From a bacterium (GTDB lineage: Bacteria > Verrucomicrobiota > Kiritimatiellia > UBA8416 > CAMZLY01), in assembly GCA_030632465.1 (NCBI GenBank), contig DAOVUR010000078.1, forward strand, positions 1 through 8,142: DNA of 8,142 nucleotides. Direction: 5' to 3'. Positions 1 through 5,388 of this stretch are shown here, in pieces; positions within the stretch are counted from its first letter, which is position 1, and each line of letters begins with the position of its first letter. The notes beneath the pieces were generated by a model, which had not been told where the DNA came from, ran no database searches, and saw nothing but the letters and a program-made list of their open reading frames with translations. The position numbers were made by a program, and so were the translations under genes.

Positions 1-693
1 ACAGGGACTGGCCTTGCCGAGCAGGTACGAAAGATGGAGGTATGCAGCAACGTATTTGATATATTTGATATTCCATCATCATTAGTGGAAGCTGATGCTG
101 ATCGCGTAAAAGAGCTAAAGGCAGAGCTGAAGCAGAATGAAGATGATGTCTTGATTACATACGTAGGATCTTTTGCTGTCTATCAAGGCGTAGATATGAT
201 GTTTAGTGCTGTTGCCAAGGTGCTTGCCGAGAATGAAAAAGCGCTGGTTTTGATTATTGGTGGTAACAAGGGTGAGATTGCCGAGCGTAGAGAGTGTTTG
301 GCTGAGCTAGGTGTGGCAGAGAGAGTAATCTTTGCTGGTAAGATCCCGCCAGATGAGTTGCCGGCATATCTAGCAGCATCTGACATACTACTTTCGCCAC
401 GTCAGGCAGGAGTAAACACACCACTAAAAATCTTAGATTATTTTAAGGCTGGCGGTGCAGTTGTTGCTACAGACATTCCTGCCAATAGATTACTGGTCGA
501 TGAATCGACAGCAGTGTTGACAGCAATAGACGATGTATCATTTGCAAAAGGGATTGTTACCTTGATTGATGATGCTAATTTGCGGAACAAGATTGCAACT
601 GCTGGTCATGAGATGTATCGTGGTAAATATAACTTTAGTGAGTTTAGTAGAATGATAGGTGAATGTTATTTAACAGTAGTCAGTAGTCAGTAG
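1..693 (+). CDS. Glycosyltransferase, GT4-like (GT-B fold), C-terminal part; 5' end outside window
   Basis: The reading frame is open from base 1 with no stop, so the ATG at 34 is probably internal and the gene starts upstream of the window. What is visible is the donor-nucleotide half of a GT-B glycosyltransferase. A strand with TYVGSFAVYQGVD starts the C-terminal Rossmann domain, followed by a helix and the strand ALVLIIGG. Then come VIFAGKIPPDELPAYLAASD and the segment NTPLKILDYFKAGGAVVAT, which fills the place of the usual ExxxxxxxE sugar-nucleotide binding loop of GT4 enzymes. Such enzymes move a sugar from a nucleotide donor to a glycan or lipid at the cytoplasmic membrane; acceptor and sugar cannot be told. 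The last residues (TVVSSQ) and the stop codon are written by a tandem CAGTAGT repeat. A PHP-like gene follows after 26 bp, suggesting an operon. Confidence 0.85.
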   Translation, partial: TGTGLAEQVRKMEVCSNVFDIFDIPSSLVEADADRVKELKAELKQNEDDVLITYVGSFAVYQGVDMMFSAVAKVLAENEKALVLIIGGNKGEIAERRECLAELGVAERVIFAGKIPPDELPAYLAASDILLSPRQAGVNTPLKILDYFKAGGAVVATDIPANRLLVDESTAVLTAIDDVSFAKGIVTLIDDANLRNKIATAGHEMYRGKYNFSEFSRMIGECYLTVVSSQ

Positions 694-694
694 T
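674..694. repeat. Tandem heptamer CAGTAGT x3
   Basis: Three perfect, contiguous copies of CAGTAGT occupy 674-694 and are followed by a decayed copy (CAGAATT, then CAGTAGG). The repeat overlaps the end of the glycosyltransferase gene and provides its TAG stop. Heptamer tandem arrays of this type resemble the STRR sequences described in cyanobacteria; the similarity is in style, and no homology is claimed. Confidence 0.8.
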
Positions 695-719
695 CAGAAT
701 TCAGTAGGAAAGGTAAAAA

Positions 720-1496
720 ATGAAAATAGTTGCAGATACCCATGTGCATATCTACCCATGTTATAACATAGAGCACTTTTCTACTATATTTGAACGTAAC
801 CTAAAGAGTGTTGGCACTGGTCAGACAATAAGGTTGGGGTTCATGACTGAACGATACGACTGCAGCTTCTTTGATGATGTTAAAGATGGCAAGATGGACT
901 TATCAATGTCATGTGGCGATATAAAAATGGGGCCAGATGAGAGCTCGCTGATTCGAGATAACGGTTCAGGTGAAAAATGTATTTTGTTGCCGGGTCGTCA
1001 GGTGGTAGCAAAAGAGCGTATAGAAATATTGGCGTTAGCCACTACAGCAAAGATTCCCGATGGCATGTTGGCGATCGATACCGTGACAATGATTTTAGAT
1101 AATGGCGGAGTGCCAGTTGTGGCATGGGCACCAGGGAAATGGTTTGGTGCACGTGGTGAGGTTGTTAAGAATTTGCTGGATAGCTTTGACCCGACTAAAC
1201 TTTTGATAGGTGACAGTAGTATGCGTCCAACGATATGGGCAGAGCCATTTATTATGCGTGATGCACGTAAGCGTGGCTTTAGAATAATTGCTGGCTCTGA
1301 TCCGCTACCATTTGCTGGAGAAGAAAAAATCGCGGGTACATACTGTTCCGTCTTTGATGCTCAGTTCGATATCGCATATCCGCTAGAATCAGCACGCAAT
1401 GTTTTATGGAATGCAAATGATATTTATACCGTTGGGCATCGTGGTGGGCCTATAAAAACTTTGCTGAGAATGTATAAGAACGCCAAAGCAAAATAG
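720..1496 (+). CDS. PHP/amidohydrolase-like predicted metal-dependent hydrolase
   Basis: The product is 258 residues. It opens with ADTHVHIYP (Asp6, His8, His10), the D-x-H-x-H metal-binding signature found at the first strand of PHP phosphoesterases and amidohydrolases. Near the C-terminus, RIIAGSDPLPFAGEE (residues 188-202) puts an Asp (194) at the end of a predicted strand, where the last metal ligand of such barrels lies. Other strand-like blocks are GMLAIDTVTMIL and GVPVVAWAPG. The intervening histidines are not obvious, so the exact superfamily is uncertain. The start ATG has AGGAAAGG at 706-713, well spaced. It lies 26 bp behind a glycosyltransferase gene, so I infer a role in the same glycan pathway, for example removing a phosphate or acyl group, but no substrate can be named. 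It could also be a structural homologue that has lost catalysis. Confidence 0.75.
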   Translation: MKIVADTHVHIYPCYNIEHFSTIFERNLKSVGTGQTIRLGFMTERYDCSFFDDVKDGKMDLSMSCGDIKMGPDESSLIRDNGSGEKCILLPGRQVVAKERIEILALATTAKIPDGMLAIDTVTMILDNGGVPVVAWAPGKWFGARGEVVKNLLDSFDPTKLLIGDSSMRPTIWAEPFIMRDARKRGFRIIAGSDPLPFAGEEKIAGTYCSVFDAQFDIAYPLESARNVLWNANDIYTVGHRGGPIKTLLRMYKNAKAK

Positions 1497-1548
1497 GTCA
1501 GTATCCAGCGAGTTGCTTCCGGTTTAAAGGTCGTGATGTGTGTTTGTG

Positions 1549-1612
1549 AAGTAGGTGCCTATCTCCGAGAGGCACCAGTGTGATGAAACCTCTCGGAGAT
1601 AGGTTTCTACTT
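1549..1612. repeat. Large hairpin, 24-nt arms, between convergent genes
   Basis: The left arm 1549-1572 and right arm 1589-1612 pair over 21 of 24 positions: AAGTAG with CTACTT (6 bp), a 3x3 internal mismatch (GTG/TTT), then CCTATCTCCGAGAGG with its perfect complement (15 bp), around a 16-nt loop. It sits in the 185-bp gap where the PHP-like gene (+) and the cvfB-like gene (-) converge. It may act as a bidirectional transcription barrier. Neither arm is followed by a T-run on its exit side, so it is not a textbook intrinsic terminator and could equally be a dispersed palindrome. Confidence 0.85.
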
Positions 1613-1616
1613 GAGT

Positions 1617-1664
1617 GTAGCAACACTTCGAAACTGATTTAGTGTTACTGTTCAACTACGCTAC
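1617..1664. repeat. Secondary inverted repeat next to the 64-bp hairpin
   Basis: GTAGC-AACACT (1617-1627) is matched by AGTGTT (1641-1646) and, after a 13-nt insertion, GCTAC (1660-1664). It lies directly beside the large hairpin in the same convergent gap, so most of 1549-1664 can fold on itself. Confidence 0.5.
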
Positions 1665-1681
1665 TACTAGAATCGTACCTA

Positions 1682-2521
1682 TCATGGAATTTTTATGCCG
1701 GTGGCGGTGAATTTGATTCTCTTTTTCTTGTATAGCGCGCCTAGTGCTTGTTTAAATGCTTTTTTGCTGACGTTGAATGTTTCGCGGATTTTTTCTGGTG
1801 AGCTTTTGTCGTTGAATTCCATGTTTCCACCATTTGCTTTGAGTGCTTCGATGATAGTCTCTGTTAATGGAGCAATTCGTGTTTTGTAGCCCGCTTGATC
1901 TAGCCCAAGATCGATTTTATTGTCGGGGCGTATTGCGCGAACATAGCCTGTCATTGTTTTGCCGGACGGAAGTGGTGTTGTTATATCGCTATGGTAAAGT
2001 AGTCCGCCGTAGGCGTTCTCGACAATAGCGTTGTAGCCAAGAGGGGTCATGCCAGCAATTAGGATGTTTACTTTGTCACCTTCTTGATATGGCGGGAGCT
2101 CTTTGGATAGGTGGCGTGAGTACCTGGTGGTTGCAATTATTCTCTCTGATTTTTGGTCTACCTCAATATATACTACTACACGGTCGCCAGGATTTAGTGG
2201 ATTGGCCTGTTCGCGGAATGGGAGTAGGAGATCTTTGGATAAGCCCCAGTTAAGAAAAGCGCCGATTTTTTCGTTGATGCTTACTACTTGTAGACATGCG
2301 AAGTCGCCAACTTGAGCGAGTGGTTGCTCTGTTGTTGCTATAAGGCGTTCTTCTGAGTCTAAGTAGATGAATACTTCTGCTTCGCCGCCGGGCTTCATAT
2401 CGTTGGATATGTAGCGGCGCGGGAGTAGTATGTCTCCATGCTCTTTACCGCCGTCAAGGTATAGTCCCTGTTCAGCTTCACGTAGTATTGTTAGAGTATT
2501 ATATTTTCCGATTATTGACAT
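1682..2521 (-). CDS. cvfB: CvfB/YitL-family S1-domain RNA-binding protein
   Basis: The protein is 279 residues, the usual length of the CvfB family (YitL in Bacillus, conserved virulence factor B in Staphylococcus). Its order matches the family: an N-terminal S1-like OB domain (about 1-65), a second S1 domain (about 68-135) with GAFLNWGLSKDLLLPF (residues 87-102), a third S1 domain (about 146-207) with AIVENAYGGLLYHSDI, and a C-terminal winged helix (about 217-279) ending in NVSKKAFKQALGALYKKKR. Characterised members bind RNA in the cytoplasm and affect expression of several genes; the exact targets here are unknown. The ATG at 2521 is the family-typical start (MSIIGKYNTLTIL) but has no clear Shine-Dalgarno site. 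It is the only gene of its transcription unit unless the K+ channel transcript reads through 351 bp of palindromes. Confidence 0.9.
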   Translation of the reverse strand: MSIIGKYNTLTILREAEQGLYLDGGKEHGDILLPRRYISNDMKPGGEAEVFIYLDSEERLIATTEQPLAQVGDFACLQVVSINEKIGAFLNWGLSKDLLLPFREQANPLNPGDRVVVYIEVDQKSERIIATTRYSRHLSKELPPYQEGDKVNILIAGMTPLGYNAIVENAYGGLLYHSDITTPLPSGKTMTGYVRAIRPDNKIDLGLDQAGYKTRIAPLTETIIEALKANGGNMEFNDKSSPEKIRETFNVSKKAFKQALGALYKKKRIKFTATGIKIP

Positions 2522-2569
2522 GCAGGTAGTCTGCCACGGATGAATGAATAAGGAAAGAAGTAAATAAAT

Positions 2570-2597
2570 GGTGAAGGGGTAAGGGTAAGGGGTGAAA
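2570..2597. repeat. Degenerate GGGTAA/GGTGAA heptad tract
   Basis: The tract reads as imperfect 6-7 bp units: GGTGAAG, GGGTAAG, GGTAAGG, GGTGAAA. It resembles the clean GGGTAAA array at 3873-3907. Both tracts lie just upstream of the start of a minus-strand gene. Confidence 0.55.
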
Positions 2598-2598
2598 A

Positions 2599-2642
2599 CG
2601 GTGCGCTATTGAGGGCATTTCGGCTCCGCTCAATGAGCACTG
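2599..2642. repeat. Imperfect hairpin containing a dispersed CGGTGCGCTAT motif
   Basis: CGGTGC (2599-2604) pairs with GCACTG (2637-2642, one G-T). After a small internal loop, ATTGAG (2608-2613) pairs with CTCAAT (2629-2634), around a 15-nt loop. The left arm contains one of three window copies of CGGTGCGCTAT. Confidence 0.6.
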
Positions 2643-2687
2643 ATCCTGAGGGCTGTAACTAATTATTGCGAAGCCGAGGGTTTAATA

Positions 2688-2707
2688 CCCCGTAGCTTGC
2701 TGCGGCG
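2688..2707. repeat. Short GC-rich hairpin
   Basis: CCCCGTAG (2688-2695) pairs with CTGCGGCG (2700-2707) with one mismatch and one wobble, closing on CTTG. It ends only 3 bp before the 128-bp foldback element. On the minus strand it lies in the cvfB leader or upstream region. Confidence 0.5.
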
Positions 2708-2710
2708 TCA

Positions 2711-2838
2711 ATTGTAGGGCTGGAACGGCTTCCTCCGTCGTTCCGCATAAAGGAACTATGGCGGACATGGAGGTACGATGCCTTCCAGCCAGGCCCGGCG
2801 GGAAGGTTTCGCAAGCTCAACCGTTCCAGCCCTACAAT
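2711..2838. repeat. 128-bp foldback element with perfect 18-bp terminal inverted repeats
   Basis: ATTGTAGGGCTGGAACGG (2711-2728) is the exact reverse complement of 2821-2838. Inside are two further hairpins. The first is CCTCC-GTC-GTTCC (2732-2744) with GGAAC (2752-2756), GAC (2764-2766) and GGAGG (2769-2773). The second is CCTTCC-a-GCC (2781-2790) with GGC-g-GGAAGG (2797-2806). The whole folds as a long stem carrying two arms, like a cloverleaf. It has no coding capacity. Size and plan resemble MITE-like or ERIC-like intergenic palindromes, with no sequence relationship claimed. No convincing target-site duplication is visible. Confidence 0.8.
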
Positions 2839-2872
2839 AAATAGGTGCCTTCGGGGCTTGCTCTGAGGAACA

Positions 2873-3694
2873 TTATTTATTCACTATTTTCACGCCGCAG
2901 TTACTGCAGTAGTTGGCGTGATTGTCAAGAATGGGGTTGTTGCATTTTTCGCAGGTATGTTGTGTGTGGTGGTTCTTTTTTTCTTCGGCAAATTGAACGG
3001 TGACAATGCCGGTAGGGACGGCGATTATGCAGTAGCCCATTATCATGATTAGCGAGGCGATGGCTTGTCCGAGCGGGGTGGTGGGCGCGATATCGCCGTA
3101 GCCAACGGTTGTTAGGGTTACTATTGCCCAGTAGATACTTAGTGGGATGTTGGTGAATCCGCTTTCGGCATCTTCGATCATAAACATAACTGAGCCTAGG
3201 ACTACAACAAGTGCTAGGATGGTAAGGAGGAAGATAGCTATTTTGCGTTTGCTACTGCGGAAGGCTCGTATTAGGTCATCTGCATCTTGTTGGTAGCGGG
3301 TTAGTCGTAGAATCTGGAATACGCGTAGTGTACGTACTATTCTGATTGCTTGTAGAAATCGCATGTTTGGATAGATGATACCTATGTAGGTTGGCAGGAC
3401 TCCTAGTAGATCGACTATGCCGAAAAAGCTTTTGGCATATTGTGTAGGTTTGGGTGCGCACCAAAGGCGTATAATATATTCGAGTGTGTATATTGCAGTA
3501 AAGAATATCTCGGCTATGGAGAGTGTTTTACCAAAACGTAGTTGAATTGATGTTACAGTCTGTAGCATTACGCAGGTGACACTGGTGAGAATGCTGATGA
3601 TTAAGAGGATATCGTATAGCTGCCCAGCAGGGGTTTTGGATTCGAAGATGATCTGGTATATACGTTTTTTTAGAGCTGATTGTTCTGTTTTCAT
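2873..3694 (-). CDS. Six-TM voltage-gated-type potassium channel with C-terminal zinc ribbon
   Basis: The protein is 273 residues. Hydrophobic segments fit S1 (about 27-49), S2 (58-80), S3 (88-106), S5 (153-172) and S6 (210-236). S4 (112-134) carries arginines at 112, 118, 121, 124, 130 and 133, mostly at three-residue spacing, the hallmark of a voltage sensor. The pore holds TTVGYGD (195-201), the K+ selectivity filter. It should form a tetrameric inner-membrane K+ channel. The tail is unusual: CEKC (248-251) and CSNC (263-266) form a four-Cys zinc-ribbon-like module after S6, where many channels carry RCK or cyclic-nucleotide domains. Its ATG overlaps the stop of the upstream Cys-rich gene (ATGA, 3694-3691) and has no visible Shine-Dalgarno site, so translation is probably coupled to that gene. 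Confidence 0.93.
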   Translation of the reverse strand: MKTEQSALKKRIYQIIFESKTPAGQLYDILLIISILTSVTCVMLQTVTSIQLRFGKTLSIAEIFFTAIYTLEYIIRLWCAPKPTQYAKSFFGIVDLLGVLPTYIGIIYPNMRFLQAIRIVRTLRVFQILRLTRYQQDADDLIRAFRSSKRKIAIFLLTILALVVVLGSVMFMIEDAESGFTNIPLSIYWAIVTLTTVGYGDIAPTTPLGQAIASLIMIMGYCIIAVPTGIVTVQFAEEKKNHHTQHTCEKCNNPILDNHANYCSNCGVKIVNK

Positions 3695-3864
3695 TTTGAC
3701 TTATGTTTTTTATCGTTTTTTTTGTTTAAGCAGGTTGAACAGCATATATCGCTACACATGCGACAGGAGAAGCAGTCTTTACAGTTATGTTTGCGCTGAC
3801 TGGCAGGTTGTTGCTCGGGCTCGTATACGAGTCCTTCTACTCCTCTTATTTTTATCCATGGCAT
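3691..3864 (-). CDS. Small Cys-rich putative metal-binding protein, coupled to the K+ channel
   Basis: The product is 57 residues starting MPWIKIRG. The core, residues 26-46, has seven cysteines: C28-x2-C31-x2-C34-x2-C37-x3-C41-C42-x2-C45, preceded by His26, with a lysine-rich tail (NKKNDKKHKSK). This spacing suggests a zinc or iron-sulfur site. No signal peptide or membrane segment is present, so it should be cytosolic. The frame stays open for 22 codons upstream, but those codons come from the heptamer repeats (GGGTAAA read antisense) and look unreal, so I chose the ATG at 3864. There is no clear RBS. The stop TGA (3693-3691) overlaps the channel ATG by 4 bp, a strong sign that this is a real, cotranslated gene. 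I have an impression of similar short proteins with a KHNCKDC-like core in other bacteria, but no function is known to me. Confidence 0.8.
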   Translation of the reverse strand: MPWIKIRGVEGLVYEPEQQPASQRKHNCKDCFSCRMCSDICCSTCLNKKNDKKHKSK

Positions 3865-3872
3865 AAAATCAA

Positions 3873-3907
3873 GGGTAAAGGGTAAATAGTGATGGGTAAA
3901 GGGTAAA
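3873..3907. repeat. Heptamer array: GGGTAAA x2, TAGTGAT, GGGTAAA x2
   Basis: Five 7-bp units lie in perfect register: GGGTAAA at 3873 and 3880, TAGTGAT at 3887, GGGTAAA at 3894 and 3901. The array lies just upstream of the Cys-rich gene start on the minus strand. The central unit differs at one base from TAGTGAA, the reverse-strand form of the CTATTCA array that follows. Confidence 0.85.
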
Positions 3908-3930
3908 AAGGTGTAAAGTGAAATTAACAA

Positions 3931-3965
3931 CTATTCATTATTCGCTATTCACTATTCACTATTTT
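3931..3965. repeat. Heptamer array CTATTCA, five units
   Basis: Units in register are CTATTCA (3931), TTATTCG (3938), CTATTCA (3945), CTATTCA (3952) and CTATTTT (3959). The end of the array (TCACTATTT, 3956-3964) is the exact complement of AAATAGTGA at 3884-3892 in the preceding array, so the two arrays can pair. It lies in the divergent spacer upstream of queE. Confidence 0.85.
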
Positions 3966-3993
3966 TATTACTATTTGTCTGGTTCTAATTTAT

Positions 3994-3998
3994 AGGAG
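3994..3998 (+). promoter_or_regulatory. Ribosome binding site deciding the queE start
   Basis: AGGAG lies only 2 nt before the TTG at 4001 but 8 nt before the in-frame TTG at 4007. The second spacing is normal, so translation probably begins at 4007. Confidence 0.7.
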
Positions 3999-4006
3999 TT
4001 TTGATT

Positions 4007-4642
4007 TTGAGTAGCGTTTTAGTTTCAGAGAGTTTTATTTCGATTCAAGGTGAGTCAACGTACTCTGGGTTGAGCTGTTTTTTTGTTCGGCTCACAGGGT
4101 GTAATTTACGTTGTAATTACTGTGATACGGAATATGCGTATAGTGGTGGAACTGAGATAGATGTTACGGAACTGGTGCAGGCGCGCCTGGCTTCGGGCGC
4201 AGCGATTGCTGAGATTACTGGTGGCGAGCCGCTGTTGCAGGATGGTTTTACTGCGTTAGCAAAAGTGCTACGTGATTCTTCTGAACAACCTGTATTGGTT
4301 GAGACTAATGGGTCACAGGATATAGAGTTGATTCCGGAGGGTGTTATTGCGGTTGTGGATGTGAAGTCACCTGGTAGTGGGGAAGGTGATTCTTTCTATA
4401 TGCCTAATATTGATAAGCTACGCGATTATGATGAGGTGAAGTTTGTTTTAAGTGATGAGTCTGATTATGTATGGGCTAAGGATTTTATTCGAGAACATGG
4501 TTTAATAGATAAGTGTCATGCGGTGCTGTTTGGAGCTGTCGCTGGTAAGCTTGATGTTGGTACATTGGGTCAGTGGATTGTGGCGGATAAGTTGGGTGTA
4601 CGTTTACAGGTTCAGTTACATAAGATTATCAATGTGGCGTAG
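4007..4642 (+). CDS. queE: 7-carboxy-7-deazaguanine synthase (radical SAM)
   Basis: QueE rearranges 6-carboxy-tetrahydropterin to 7-carboxy-7-deazaguanine, the third step from GTP toward preQ0 and queuosine. The frame gives 211 residues from the TTG at 4007, normal for the family. Near the N-terminus is FISIQGESTYSG, typical of QueE. It is followed by the radical SAM cluster motif TGCNLRCNYCDTEYAYSGG, with Cys32, Cys36 and Cys39 (CxxxCxxC) holding the 4Fe-4S cluster. EITGGEPLLQ (residues 69-78) is the GGEP motif that contacts S-adenosylmethionine. The start is a TTG chosen by its spacing from AGGAG at 3994-3998; an in-frame TTG at 4001 is less likely. queC follows after 39 bp on the same strand, so the two consecutive enzymes are probably cotranscribed. 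The gene is divergent from the channel unit and has heptamer repeats upstream. Confidence 0.95.
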   Translation: MSSVLVSESFISIQGESTYSGLSCFFVRLTGCNLRCNYCDTEYAYSGGTEIDVTELVQARLASGAAIAEITGGEPLLQDGFTALAKVLRDSSEQPVLVETNGSQDIELIPEGVIAVVDVKSPGSGEGDSFYMPNIDKLRDYDEVKFVLSDESDYVWAKDFIREHGLIDKCHAVLFGAVAGKLDVGTLGQWIVADKLGVRLQVQLHKIINVA

Positions 4643-4681
4643 GGGCAATCATTTGCGGGTGCCTATAAAATAAGGAAGAGT

Positions 4682-5341
4682 ATGAAGAAGGCGGTTGTTT
4701 TATTATCGGGCGGAATGGATTCTGTGACATTGTTGCATTATGTTAAGCAGCGTTTGGATGTGGATGAACTATATGCGTTATCGTTTGTGTATGGTCAGAA
4801 GCATGCCTGTGAGCTGGATATGGCGCGATGGCAGGCTGATGTGGCCGGGGTGCTTGAGCATAAGGTGATAGATATTTCTTTCTTTGGTGAATTGATTCAT
4901 GGTTCTTCTGCGTTGACTGATGCTGACCTAGAGGTTCCTGATCTTGATGATGTTGATGAGGAACATCGCGAGCAACCTATAACGTATGTGCCGCACAGAA
5001 ATCTCGTAATGTTGTCACTGACGGCTAGTTATGCTGAGGCGCTTGGTGCAACGGATGTATTCTATGGTGCGCAGGCTCAGGATGAATATGGGTATTGGGA
5101 CTGTACAAGTGGCTTTGTGAAGAAGTTGAATGAGGTGCTTAACCTGAACCGTGTTGAGCCAGTTACTGTACATGCGCCGTTTACGGAGAAGAGTAAGACT
5201 GATATTGTCAGATTAGGGCTGGAGCTGGATGTAGATTATGAGCATACATGGTCATGTTATCGTGGTGGTGATAAGCCGTGTGGAACATGCCCTAGTTGTG
5301 TTGAGAGAGAAAAAGCATTCTGTAATGCAGGAATTAAATAA
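4682..5341 (+). CDS. queC: 7-cyano-7-deazaguanine synthase
   Basis: QueC converts 7-carboxy-7-deazaguanine, ammonia and ATP to preQ0 (7-cyano-7-deazaguanine) in the cytoplasm. The protein is 219 residues, usual for QueC. It begins KKAVVLLSGGMDSVT with the PP-loop SGGMDS (residues 9-14) that binds ATP. The conserved YVPHRNLVMLSLTASYAEA and YGAQAQDEYGYWDC blocks lie mid-protein. The C-terminal zinc site is complete: Cys192, Cys200, Cys203 and Cys206 in SCYRGGDKPCGTCPSC. An AAGGA ribosome site (4672-4676) precedes the ATG. It directly follows queE, the preceding step of the pathway. queD, queF, queA and tgt are not in the window, so whether the product goes to tRNA queuosine or elsewhere cannot be told. 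Confidence 0.97.
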   Translation: MKKAVVLLSGGMDSVTLLHYVKQRLDVDELYALSFVYGQKHACELDMARWQADVAGVLEHKVIDISFFGELIHGSSALTDADLEVPDLDDVDEEHREQPITYVPHRNLVMLSLTASYAEALGATDVFYGAQAQDEYGYWDCTSGFVKKLNEVLNLNRVEPVTVHAPFTEKSKTDIVRLGLELDVDYEHTWSCYRGGDKPCGTCPSCVEREKAFCNAGIK

Positions 5342-5388
5342 TAGTAGGAGTAGACTTATCTGTCTGCCCTTTTAAGGAGAAATGAAAT

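Larger units (their letters stand above)
2522..2872. other. 351-bp gene-free spacer packed with repeats and palindromes
   Basis: No convincing reading frame is present. From left to right the spacer holds degenerate GGGTAA-type heptads (2570-2597), a hairpin containing the CGGTGCGCTAT motif (2599-2642), a GC-rich hairpin (2688-2707) and a 128-bp foldback element (2711-2838). A short GC-rich stretch around 2845-2860 follows, just beyond the channel stop on the minus strand; it can form only a weak stem and I do not call it a terminator. Both flanking genes are on the minus strand, so this is the 3' region of the channel gene and the 5' region of cvfB. Confidence 0.8.

Noticed and set aside
34..36. 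ATG at 34 as the start of the glycosyltransferase
   Set aside because: The frame is open to base 1 and the visible part contains only the C-terminal half of a GT-B enzyme, so the true start lies upstream of the window.
1549..1612. Classical intrinsic terminator
   Set aside because: The stem is strong but no T-run follows it on either strand, so I list it as a hairpin of unknown role.
1497..1681. Integron attC site or attachment site
   Set aside because: The long hairpin lacks GTTRRRY/RYYYAAC core sites, and no integrase or gene cassette is present.
2711..2838. Intact insertion sequence
   Set aside because: Only 128 bp between the inverted repeats, no transposase frame and no convincing target-site duplication.
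3873..3965. CRISPR array
   Set aside because: The units are contiguous 7-mers with no unique spacers of fixed length.
3966..4006. preQ1 riboswitch upstream of queE
   Set aside because: I see no hairpin with the A-rich tail and pseudoknot of the known preQ1 classes; the leader is mostly heptamer repeats and a plain AGGAG.
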